Below, in pieces: positions 12,301-22,531 of a stretch of 64,000 bases of DNA (within the stretch, counting starts at the first letter, position 1; every line of letters starts with the position of its first letter). The translations under genes were made by a program, and so were the position numbers. The stretch is from Edaphochlamys debaryana (Eukaryota > Chlorophyta > Chlorophyceae > Chlamydomonadales), in the NCBI GenBank assembly GCA_016858145.1, contig JAEHOE010000004.1, positions 1,054,001 to 1,118,000 of the forward strand, given 5' to 3'. The notes under the pieces are model-generated. The model was given only the letters and a program-made list of their open reading frames with translations, did not search any database and was not told the origin of the DNA.

Positions 12301-13433
12301 GCACGCCATGCACACGGGCTGCCCCGTGGTCAAAGGAGTCAAGTGGAACGCAGTCACGTGGATCCACGGCAAACCCTTCCAACGTGCGTGCGCCGTACGG
12401 TAGTTTAATGGGAGCTGTACGGCATGAGACGACGCTGTCTAGGAGATGACCCCACCCCCTTGCCCGCCACCCATGTGCGCCACTGCCACCCCTCGCAGCG
12501 GAGTGGTACGAGCGGGCGCTCAAGGAGCCGTACGAGGTGCCGCCGGACCCGGGGCTGTGCACCAACGCCCACGCCATGTGCGATGAGTGGGCCAAGAAGG
12601 TGGGGTCATTGGGTGTAGAGGGGACACCGGAGGCTTACGAAGGGCGGGATGGACGTAAGGAATGTAGACACTCCGGGCCGGCACTCGGCCGGGGCCTAGG
12701 GCAGGGTAGTAAGGCCGAGGGGTTTGGAGCGAGGAGGCGGCCGGGGGCAGCGCGTCGATGGGCGCGGCGCGTGCAGGCCTTGTGGGCAGTACCGCAAGCA
12801 TGCTTCTCAGGCGCTTCACATGTGCCTGCCTTGCCCTCCTCTTTTCGAACTTTCGTCCCCTCGTCAGGGAGAGTGCGAGAACAACAAGGGGTACATGAGT
12901 AAGCTGAGGGGCGGGCCTGACTGGGCCGCTACATGCGGAGTGGGGCCACAAGGGCGGTGGAGGGGTTGTGATCATCACTCGAGCCACCGCGCTGCCTGTG
13001 CCTCTGCGCTCTGGTCGCTCCGTGACACACTCTCACCTGCTAATCCCATGAACCAATTCGCACTCCCGCGCAGTGGGCGACGATGATAGCCTGGGAAACT
13101 GCCGTCTGGCGTGCAAGGCGTGCCTGGAGTGCGATGAGCGAGACAAAAACTGCCTGCGGTGCGTGGGTTGCAGCTGCGAAGGCCTTTGGCCGGGGGGGGA
13201 CGGGGGGAAGGTTGTTGGGGTCTGCACGCTTCATCGCCTCTCCGCATGCTTTACGTGTCGACCCCTGCCGCGCAATCAGCGTGCATCCCCCGTCTGGACG
13301 CACGTGCGGCGCTTGCACACTGCTGGCCGGTCCCATCTCGCTGCCTCGCTCCCCTGACCCACTCCACCCCAGTGTCAACCGGGAGGCGAGCGGCTACCTA
13401 CACTTCAATGAGACCGAGCTCCAGGGGCTTTGA
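9337..13433 (+). CDS. Prolyl 4-hydroxylase with C-terminal ShKT domain
   Basis: Fifteen exons (9337-9427, 9624-9753, 9928-9973, 10255-10305, 10607-10692, 10883-10970, 11230-11295, 11431-11449, 11599-11635, 11760-11840, 12238-12383, 12499-12599, 12868-12898, 13074-13158, 13373-13433) give 372 residues in frame. A signal peptide or anchor (SVINLAVLVALAFTLCEG) opens the protein. The 2-oxoglutarate/Fe(II) dioxygenase core follows, with GWKGESYKPE, SWKPRATVYHNFLSDREA, the iron ligands H177 and D179 (YGPHLDG), EEGGETAF, distal H257 and 2-oxoglutarate lysine K267 (HTGCPVVKGVKWNAVTWIHG). Residues about 300-350 form an ShKT Cys domain (LCTNAHAMCDEWAKKGECENN ... CRLACKAC). Known role of the family: ER/Golgi hydroxylation of peptidyl proline, needed for arabinosylated wall glycoproteins. 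One exon is 19 bases. The intron after 10970 begins with GC, the only donor that keeps the family sequence in phase. Confidence 0.95.
12110..12262 (+). repeat. Diverged tandem duplication at P4H splice acceptor
   Basis: Two similar units sit at the end of P4H intron 10 and the start of exon 11. Each has a GCGCTGCTGC..GTACC stretch followed by CAGGCC..(T/G)CCGGGGCGAT(A/G)CGCTGCT. The left copy, ending near 12180, carries a decoy acceptor before a mutated copy of the exon start. The right copy, from about 12200, is the real acceptor and exon. The copies were judged by eye. Confidence 0.6.
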
Positions 13434-15368
13434 GAGAGGGGCAGGAAACGCTGCAGCGGTGAGCAGCGAGGGGCTCCCGTATGGGCTGGCCATGCCTCCC
13501 AAGCGGCGGCCGAGGGTGACAGGAGCCGCGAAGGGCTTGGCGGTGGCGCTGTGACCACTGTCCGCAGCGATTGTTGTGAAGCGAGTGAGCTGCATTGCGA
13601 GTCGTGAGAAGGTTGCCGTCATCGTGCCGCGGGGCAGATTGGTGTGTTGGGCTGGTCAGAGTGCCCAGGTAGAGTGAAGGCGACGAAATGGGTGCGCACA
13701 TGTGCATATGGCTACGGTTGGGCGTCCCTGGAAAGGTGAAAGGAGCGACAGGACGTACGGGCGACAGGAGGAGGCGCTTCCATACCACGCTGGTGGATCT
13801 GACGAGGGGCATGTCGAGCCGGTACAGTTGGCTAAGGCTCTTGCCCCAAGGCCAACATTGTAGTTAGGCTTGGAATGTGCGTGCACAGCTGCGCCGTCAG
13901 CGGAGTGGGACACGCGTCCCAGGTTCGCAGTCAATGCGGGACGTCAGCTTCGTTCGTGGACGTGCAGTAGCCCTGCCCTACATGCCAGCGGAGCTCATGC
14001 TCTCCGCCTCGACTGCTGTACGGCCAACAGCTTCGATAATCCTGGTCCACCCAGTGCCATCTGGCTGCAGAGCACTGCCAGAGCTGTCGGGCACGGCATA
14101 CATGAGTTGGAGGGCGTTCGTGGGCGTGGAGCCGGGTCTTCGGACGTTTCTGCATCCGCACGCTTGGTGCTCACGGCTTCTTTACAGGCTAGGGCGTCCC
14201 GCCAATTTGTATCCATCCCAGTTTCCTGCAGACCCGAATCGAATGGCCCGGGGTCCAGGGCGGGGTCTGCCCGTCCCTGGCCCGTCAGGACATGGGACAC
14301 TCAACCAAATGTCGTTCAGTCTTACGCCAGTCTCTGAACGACTTCTGCACATCGACTTCCGTTGCGGTTTGACTCCCGTCTCGCCAACTTCAGTTCTGCG
14401 GCTCACGAACGACCGTCCAGCCAGGGAAGTGAGCCCGCATACGGCTGTGAGCACACGCACAGGCCCGGAACGGCACTGGCCTTCACGGGCAGCTAGTGGC
14501 CAGGGAGCATCACTCCCTTCGCTTGGCCCAGTCCTGTGGTCATCGCGTAAAGTCTACCTACGAATTGAAGAGCTAGCAGTATATCCAACACGTACACGTT
14601 ATGCATTCGTAACGAGACCGGGGAACACTAACCGCCTTCCTGGCGCACACCCAACAACTTCTGCTATTAATACGAGGACCGGTAGCGGCCCCGTGAAGCC
14701 CGCAACACCCCCTCAGCCCCGAAACGCCCATCAATGGTCACGGTAGAGCCGCAACTCCTTCTGCTCACAAAGGCAACCGCCCACACGGGCACACCAACAC
14801 GCATCAACGCAAATGCCCCTTTCCGTACATCTATCACCCGAGCATGCTTCACATAATGGCATCAAGTGAATAACCCTGCGAGCACCCCCACGCAGCCACA
14901 GCGCGGCCACAAAATTGCCGCGCACACCGCAGATGAGCTCAGCACGGCGCAGCATGGCTGAGTGCAGCAAAGCACAGCCCACATTCCACGTGCTCCTGAG
15001 GAACACCGTACGCATGCTTGCTGCTGCAGCACAGCAGGCCAAACGGCCACGCTCGCCGCGCGCACGTTTGTCCAACGCCTCGAACGCCTGCGATCTAGAT
15101 CCTGTCCTACAACGCCTGTCCTGATCACGGGCTAAGGGGATAGCAGACTCGTCATTCCTGTCTGACTGCTCTTTCTACCTACCAGCCTGCCTCTTCAAAC
15201 CCACTACAAACTTACTGACGCCCACACCCCCATCGCCTCTTGCAGTCTCAAATTGTTGTAGAGTTGCGCGCTCCGCCTGCCTTCACTGCCAACGCTGCAA
15301 TTATGCATGACGTTGCTTCGCAGCAGCAGAGCCGAGAGCGCGCTAGCATGCGTCGTACGCCTCCCCGC
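13434..15368. other. Intergenic, convergent 3' ends
   Basis: This lies between the stops of P4H (+) and the RING gene (-). An open frame of 289 codons on the plus strand (13877-14746) shows no family motif, signal peptide or Met start and is treated as chance. No TGTAA was found on the plus strand after the P4H stop, so its poly(A) site is unplaced. Confidence 0.5.
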
Positions 15369-18300
15369 CTAGAGGATGACCTCCACAATCCGATCCACCG
15401 GCTGACGACACACGGGGCAAGAAATGCACACCGCCGCCGCTGCCGCCGTCGTAGCCGCCACCGCCGCCGGCGCAGGCGCCGCCGGCGCCGCAGATCCCAC
15501 CGTCGGCGGCTCAGCGACGGCGCCGGCTGGGCCGAGCGCCAGGCGAGCGGCGCAGTCGCCGCACACGCCCACGTGCACCGTACCGCCGTGCAAGAACCCG
15601 TGCTCACGAGGCCCGTCGAGGCACATGACGCAGGCGAAGTTCGCAGGCGCGGTGCCGTACCCCGCCCGCCATCCGGACGCGTCCGGCCCGCCAGCGCCCG
15701 CCATCTGCGCCAGTACGGCCAGGCTCCAGGGCTGCACGGGCGTGCGCTTGGAGCCCCCTGGCCCGGCGCCGCCCCCACTCGACCCTCCGCCGCTGCTACG
15801 CCTGCTCATCACATGGTCCCCGCTCAGTGGCGCCGGCGCCAGGCCGCCGCCCTGGCTGTCCGAGTGGGGCGCTGTGCTCCGGGGCGAGACGAGGCTGCCG
15901 TGGGCTGAGGCCAGGGCGGAAGCGTCTGGGAGGCTGCTGGCGCTTGGCTCGCTGGAGCGAGTGAGTGACGCCGAGAGCACGGAGCACGACAGCTCGGCGG
16001 AGGAGACGGTGCCGAGGTTGGCCATGTCGAGGGCGGGTCCGCGCAGGGGCTCCAGGGGAGGGGGCGTGCGCGGCTGCGCGGGCGCTGCGCCTGGGCCTGG
16101 GCCGGGGACGGACGCGGTGTTGGTGATGGCGGCGGCGGTGGGAGCTGCGTGGCCGCGCGCTGCGGACGAGGCCTCCACGCATCCAGGGGCGGAGGCGTCG
16201 GGGGAGGGCCTGGAGACGGGGGAGGCCTGCTGGCGCGTTGCCGCCGCCGCTGCGGTTGTAGCAGTTGCCGCGGCGGCGGCTGCAACGACCTCGGCCTCGG
16301 CGTTAAGGCGCGCGGCCACACTGCCGCCGGAGGCTCGGTCCTTCGACCTCTGCTTCCGTAACGGATCGCCCGACCGCTTGCCTGGGCCTGAGCCTGGATG
16401 CGCCGGAGACGCCAGGGCTGCGGGTGACGGCCCGGGGGCAGGGCCTGGGCCCGCGCCTGGGGCCGGCGCGGGCGGCGCGTGGGAGCGCGTCGGGGACAGC
16501 GGCGGCGGCGTCTGGGCGTTAGCAGCGGCTGCCTGGGCCTGGGCCTGGGCCTGGGACTGGGGCTGCGGATGCGGATGCTTTGGCATCGCAGCCGGGGTGC
16601 GCTTGATAGCAGCCACCGCGGGTGCTGCAGCGGCGCTGGATACGCTCGCCGCGGTGGCAGCCTCTAGGGGTGCATGTGGAGCCGGCTGGCCAGCTTGCGC
16701 GCTGCTGCCTCGGTGTCCGAGGGACCTCAAGGGCCAAGGCAACAGGCGGAGCCACCAGGAGCGAGCCGGATCACGCGTGGCATCGCCGCCCCGAGGCCCC
16801 TCCTCGTGACCGGCCACTGCCACCCCGGGCGGCGGGGATGGCGCAGGCGCGGCGGGTGCGGGGGTGCCAGGGACCGAGCGCCTGACTTCAGGCGACAAGG
16901 GAGGCGCGGACCGGGCGCCGCCGCCGCCGCCGCCGCCTCGGCCGTTCCTACTGCCGGTGGGGCTCCGGCCGCCGCCGTGCCCCGGCGGGGAGCCGTGGTG
17001 CCCCGCCGCCGCCGCCCCTGGCAGGTGGTCGCCGTGCGCGCCGCCTCCCAAGCCCCCGCTGCTGGGGCCGTGGCCCGAAGAGCCGCTGCTGCTCTGGTGC
17101 CGAAGCACCCGCCCACGGGGCCCCGCGGGCGGGCTCCGGCCCAGCATGCGGTGCAGGAGCGCCCGACACCGCCCCAGCGCCCGGAGCGAGCGCCCTCGGT
17201 CCAACTGCGATGATGGGCACAGCAAGAGCGTCGATACAGTGGTGCGTGAAGGGCCGAGGCCAGCCGCGTATATGCAAGCACGTCCATACCCCCATGGGTC
17301 CCGTTCGCTCACCAGCATGACTAATAGCGCGTGCAGCGCAAGCGTGACGTACAGCTGTGTCCTTTCATCTCCAGGCAGTGCTGGCAGCACAGAGCCCAGC
17401 GCAGCCGCCACAGCCGTAACCGCCCGCATCACGGCGTTTCCGAGCAGGCCCAGCGCAGCCCCCACCGGGCCCGCTGGGGCCCCCGCGCGCCCCTCCGGGC
17501 CCGCTAAAAGCGCTGCCAGGCCCGCGGCGGCGCTCCCCGGAGGGGATGCGCCCGGCGCCGCCGCGGCCCACTTGCAGGGCGTGGCGAGGCGCGTGAGGTC
17601 GTCTCCCTGTCGAAGGGACAAACGCACGGGCAGTGGTGGGCGCGTGCATTGGCGAGCTCATGTCGGGGACATGCTGGGGCGGGCAGTGGTGTGGGATGGC
17701 GCCATGGCCAGCCAAGCCAAGCACAGGTGCGTCGACAGGTGCGTGACCGCGCAAGGGTACGACTGCCGTACCTGGTCGTCTAGGTACCGTACGGGTCCGT
17801 GGTCCGGGGGCACGACCACGCGGACCTGAGGGGACAGGGGGAGGGTGGTCCGGGATGATCTACCCACCAGATACAACCGGCAGGCCTAAAGATAGGAGAT
17901 TTGTGATACCGGCGCGCTGGGGCGAGCGCAAAACCATTCGAGCACCGCACCACAAGGGCAGCGCGGGACGCACCTTGGGGTGGGACTTGAGCCTCCCCAC
18001 TCGCATGTCGCACATCCCCACAACCGCCTCCATCTGCACATGCGGAGCAGGAGGAGTGATCAGGACGCGCAGGTGTGGGGCACTTGCAGCGGACGGGGCA
18101 CGGTCTCGTTGGTTACAAATGCGCCCCAGCCGCTGCCTCGCTTGCCTTCTTGTAGGCCTCCCGGTCGTCCAAGCCATGGCACTGCAGGTTGGCGTGAACC
18201 AGCCACCACAGGAGCTGCGGCGACGACAGGCACGAACGGGCAGCGTCAGCAAAGCGTCCACAGTAACAACCACGCCACAAGCTCCGCAACACCAAGCCCT

Positions 18301-20253
18301 CGCACAGCGCATGCGGGCTGCCAGGGCCGTGCTCCAATGCGCACAGCCGGCTTCCCATGCGGGCCCCATATGGCACGTCTGAGCTCCGCACCCGGCATGG
18401 GCGCGCAGGCGGTTGAACAGCTCACCTCCCCCACCGCAGATGCGTTGTACGTGGTGGCCCTCCAGGTGTACTGGCTGTGTGCCTCGCCCTCGGGGCCCTC
18501 GGCGATGCTGGTCCGCACCGAGCGCTCAAACTCCTCGCGCACGCCGTAGCCGTCAGCGCCCAGAGCCGCAGCCACCTGCTCACGAACCGCCCTGGGCAGT
18601 AGGGAAGGTGAAGGGCAGCAGCAGGCAGCGTTCTGTGCAAACGAGGAACACAGCCCGTAGCTAGGAAGGGAGACATGCTGGGGAGGCCCCTCGACCGCCG
18701 TCACCTCTGACAGCCGTCCGCCACATACTCCTCTCCCCCGCCCCCGTCTCCTGGCCCCTCGCTGCCCGAATCTCCATGACCCTACCTCCCCCGCATCGCC
18801 CGCATCGGCCCCCTCCCCCGTCCCCTCTATCCCGCCCCGCACCTGCTGAACCGCGCCTCCGGGTGCTCCCCGTCCTCCCTCCACCGCACCGTCACGTTGA
18901 GCAGGTGCACCCGCAACAGCAGGGACTCGCCGCCCGCGCCCTCGGCGCCCCCCAGCACCCCCCCGTCCAGTAGGTCCAGGGGCAGGTCCGCCGCCCACAT
19001 GCCGGAGGCATTCCGCGTGAGCGTGGCGGCAACGTCCGGAGGCACTGGACGTGTGGGGAGGGGGAGCGGGGCGGTTGGGGGTCGGGCTTGGAGCATGGGG
19101 GCAGGGTCTAAGCAGGCGGCTCGGGCCTAGTTGCATCGCAGCGCCCACCGGTATCTCTCCTGCGCGCGCCCCGCATCCCGCAGAGCAGCCCAGCGTAAAA
19201 CGACGTACCCGCGAAGGGCGTCTCCCAGCTGTCCGGCAGCAGCTGTTTGTGGTCTGCGTTGGGCAGAGCCACCCTCACACTGACCGCCACCGCCTCGTCA
19301 TCCGCCCATGCGTCTGCCCATGTCGCCGCCAGCATGACGCCCACGGTGCCCCGCCCCGGGGTGGGGGCGCGGCCCGAGTCCACCTCCATGTCTAGCCAGA
19401 GCGTCCTGAGGAGAGGGGATGGAAGAAGGGAGGGAAAGGGGGGAAGGGGTTTTGGGGGGAGGGAGGCACGGAGGGGAGGGGGATGCTGGCGGGCAGGGGG
19501 GCGTTCGGATGGGGGCCGGGGCGGTGGTGGTGGTCGGCGCGCTCTGCTGGCCCGTGCCCACCATACGACTCCGCCGGCCACGAAGGACTTGGAAGTGATG
19601 AGGGGCCCCGCGGTGCGCAGTTGTGTGATGTTCCACTGCAGGGCGAATCACAGAGAACAGAGGGGGGGTCAGGTCGAGGAAGCACGGCGGGGTCTGGGTG
19701 GGGGGCTGGGGGATAGGCGCAAGAGTGGCCGAGGGGGAGTTGCGAAGTCCCCCACGAGATGCAGGCAAATAAACACACGTATGCACATTTGACTAAAACG
19801 ATAACGCGACCAAGCTGGCGGGACATCCTCCCCCACTCATCCCGGTGTTAACGCGCACTACCGTAACGTCACGTCTCGTGTGAAGCTGGTGTATCGTTCT
19901 TCTAATCTGTAACGGTCTTACATGCAGGTGCGCGCCAAACCTTGGCCCGCGCACTGCCTGCAAGCCGGTTCGCCGGCTTCCGCTAGCTAGCCGAAAGGCT
20001 GTACGCGCACCTCAAAGCTAGCTTGTGAAAATTGAGGCCATGGCTTCAGCCGAAGTAGCGTTGTATCTTGGCCGCGCCCTGCAGGCTGCTCTTCCGCGAG
20101 CCACCGGGAGAAATAGCGCCTGTTTTCGCGACGCTCTACGAGCTGAGCATAGTCCTGAGTCTGCTCAATGCCCAGCCCCGGAGCGACAGTGTAGGACTGC
20201 GCAGAACTTGATGCCAAATGGGCGAACAGCAACAACGCTAGCCGCCACGTCAT
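15369..20253 (-). CDS. Signal-peptide protein with C-terminal MDM2-like RING
   Basis: Nine minus-strand exons (20011-20253, 19562-19635, 19209-19405, 18843-19044, 18426-18591, 18146-18214, 17974-18033, 17313-17606, 15369-17204) give 1046 residues in frame. The N-terminus is a clear signal peptide (MTWRLALLLFAHLASSSAQS). An ectodomain of about 300 residues follows with potential N-glycosylation sites (WNIT, RNAS, LNVT, YNAS). It has a faint MATH/TRAF-like look (WNITQLRTAGPLITSKSF), a guess only. Hydrophobic stretches near 385-412 and 420-435 (LYVTLALHALLVML) may cross a membrane. About 500 residues of Ala/Pro/Gly/Gln-rich sequence lead to a RING in the last 88 residues: CVMC, HGGTVHVGVCGDC and CPVCRQPVDRIVEVIL, the MDM2 arrangement. 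RINGs of this kind are ubiquitin E3 modules, so a lumenal sensor with a cytosolic ligase is the simple reading. The intron after 18146 starts with GC. Confidence 0.82.
16531..16556. repeat. CCTGGG hexamer repeat coding (Gln-Ala)n
   Basis: About four tandem copies of a CCTGGG hexamer lie inside the last exon of the RING gene. On the minus strand they encode alternating Gln and Ala in the low-complexity linker. Longer GCC/GCG runs surround them, so the linker length is likely polymorphic. Confidence 0.75.
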
Positions 20254-22531
20254 CGTGTAAGCTCGCGAGCTACATGTATGTCCCCGTATAAGCGCGTGAC
20301 AGCTGGAGGTATGCGACGGGCAGCCCGCGGACACACATCGATGCCCCGCCCGCCTGGCCAACCACCACCATCCCGACCGACGGCGTGGGTTCGTGTCGGT
20401 CCCGCGGGCCGCGTGCGTGCAACGCCTAGTCGAACCAGCTTGGGCACGGGCACGTTGGTGACATAGAAGGTGATCATGGGCCCTTGCGTCGCGCGACTCG
20501 CATAGCGGGATGCGCGGGCTTGCGCTGACCCGAGGGCCATCCTCGCCTAGCCGACATGCCTGAGTCCTCTGAGGCCTTTCAGGGAGACTCAGAGTGCAGA
20601 GCGCGTGTGCACTGGTCAATGCCCGCAGGACTGGGTGCTTGTCTGATATGGCAATAGGCGTGCGGGGCATGAGGGGCGAGGGAGTTCGAGCTCGGGCGTG
20701 CAAGGCCGGGTCGGGTCCACGACTCCACGGCGTCCAGGCGCTTACCCTGCAGGACCCCCAGCGCCCCCCCCCCCACGTGACAGTTGTGATGTGCTCTGCT
20801 TTGTACAGAGCGCCCCTCCCCCCTGTCTAAGCACGTACCGATATGCTCTCACGCCCCTCAGGCCTCAGCCACTGGCACCTGGGCAAGCCTGCAGCCCCAT
20901 AAGACTAGGACGCGGACTGGATGCGGGCGACGGGGGCAGGAGGGGGGTATACCACGGTACGGCCCTACCCCCATGACCGATTGACCGTATCCGTACGCAC
21001 TGGCCTTGAGCGTCTGGCGCCACACTCCGACCCACTTGCGCGCCACGCCCCATGCAAGACCTCAATCCAATTCTTCTCTTGCCTCGGTCAGCACCGAGAG
21101 CGCCTGTCCAGGCGGAGGGTTGCACGACAACCCGAAGCAACAGGCCTCAAGGGCACAAGCCCCCCGCCCCTATACTGGCCTTGCTGGCTGAACCGGCACC
21201 TTCGCACCATCCCTCCGCACCAGAGACGCGTCCAAGCTTCCAAGCCCATCCACCTCAAGCCCCTCACCAAGTGAAAGCACTCTCCGACCCCCAGAGGAAG
21301 GGCACCCTTCAGCAAGGGCACACTTTCATATCATAACACTGGGCCCTCACAAGCGCTCTGCACGTCCGTCCGTCATTTGGTAAAGAAGGCAAGGCGAAAG
21401 GCACTGGGCTCGTCTGGCATAGCATGCTAGACGGTAGACGTGCAAGAGGCTCAGACTTCACCCCCAACCCCCAACAAGAGGCATGCCAATCGCAGCAATG
21501 CATGCACACCACATCGGCTGCCCCGAGTGACATGAGGCAGGAAAGAAATTGGACCATGCCACTGACAACATAGCGAAGCCCTGATTGCGTTTCTTCCTGT
21601 CACTAACAGTCTTCGTAGCTCCTCGTTCGTGTGTGAACCAGGCAGGGTGGGTGTAGCAGGCCGGAGGGCAGGGAATGCAGTTGAGGAACCTGGGCAAGCC
21701 GTGTGGCTGTCCCATCTATAGCCCATGAACGGCAGAATCATGGTACGAACATATCTCCACATGCCACGCCCCATGCTATGTAGCTCATAGCTAGCTCAGC
21801 ACAGTGCTCAGGAATTTGCACATCATGCAAACACGCAGGCACCGGTAGTAGTCATAATCACACACATGGCGCACAATCTTGCGCATGGAATCCATACCAC
21901 ACAAGGGATGAATAGGAGCGCCAGGCTTTGCGCTGTCAGGGGGCTGGCATGGTTGTGGCATGCCGCCGTCAATGCACGCCACGTGCGTACAAACTCATCA
22001 CACGTCAGGTCAGAAGACAAGAATGAAGACTGCGTTGGGGCTAAGGTCACGACAGTCTTCAGGTCTATGGCTATCGGAGTCAGTCAATCTGCTCCATCGG
22101 CGCCTATTCGGCTACGGCGAAGCACTCAACCAAGGCTGTGGATGGCTGGGGCCCTTTATTTAGATAGCGGTTGGGCAAGCAGCTGCGCTCCTTTCGGACA
22201 GCGCCGCTCTGTCTTGCGCCAAGCCTTGCCCCAGGCACGGCACACACTCACGACACATCTTTCGCTCGATTCTACGTGCATACCGCTTACCGCTCCCCGT
22301 GCTTTGCGGCGCTCCTGACGGTGACTCGTTGTCGCTGTAGGCTCATTGGTGACATCCCACAGCGGCGCCTGCTCCTCCTGATGCGTTGGCGTTACGCCGG
22401 AAGCCGTACAACTGAGCGGCCCACTCCCGGCTTGCCCTTCAATGCATGGCCGGCCAGGTAGCATCTCTGCAGCTGCTGGGCACCTTGACAGGGCAGCGCT
22501 TCTGGCTCCACGCCACCGCAGCCAGCGGCCG
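20254..22531. other. Intergenic, no gene recognised
   Basis: About 2.3 kb between the start of the RING gene and the stop of the M43 protease gene, both on the minus strand. It should hold the RING promoter and the protease 3' UTR. Scattered open frames of up to about 240 codons show no motif and no consistent splicing. A small unrecognised gene cannot be excluded. Confidence 0.45.

Noticed and set aside
13877..14746. Plus-strand 289-codon frame between P4H and RING genes
   Set aside because: Starts with GTG, shows no motif, signal peptide or splicing, and long open frames are expected by chance at this GC.
15424..16809. Plus-strand 461-codon frame
   Set aside because: Antisense shadow of the GC-rich last exon of the RING gene; the minus frame carries the RING cysteines.
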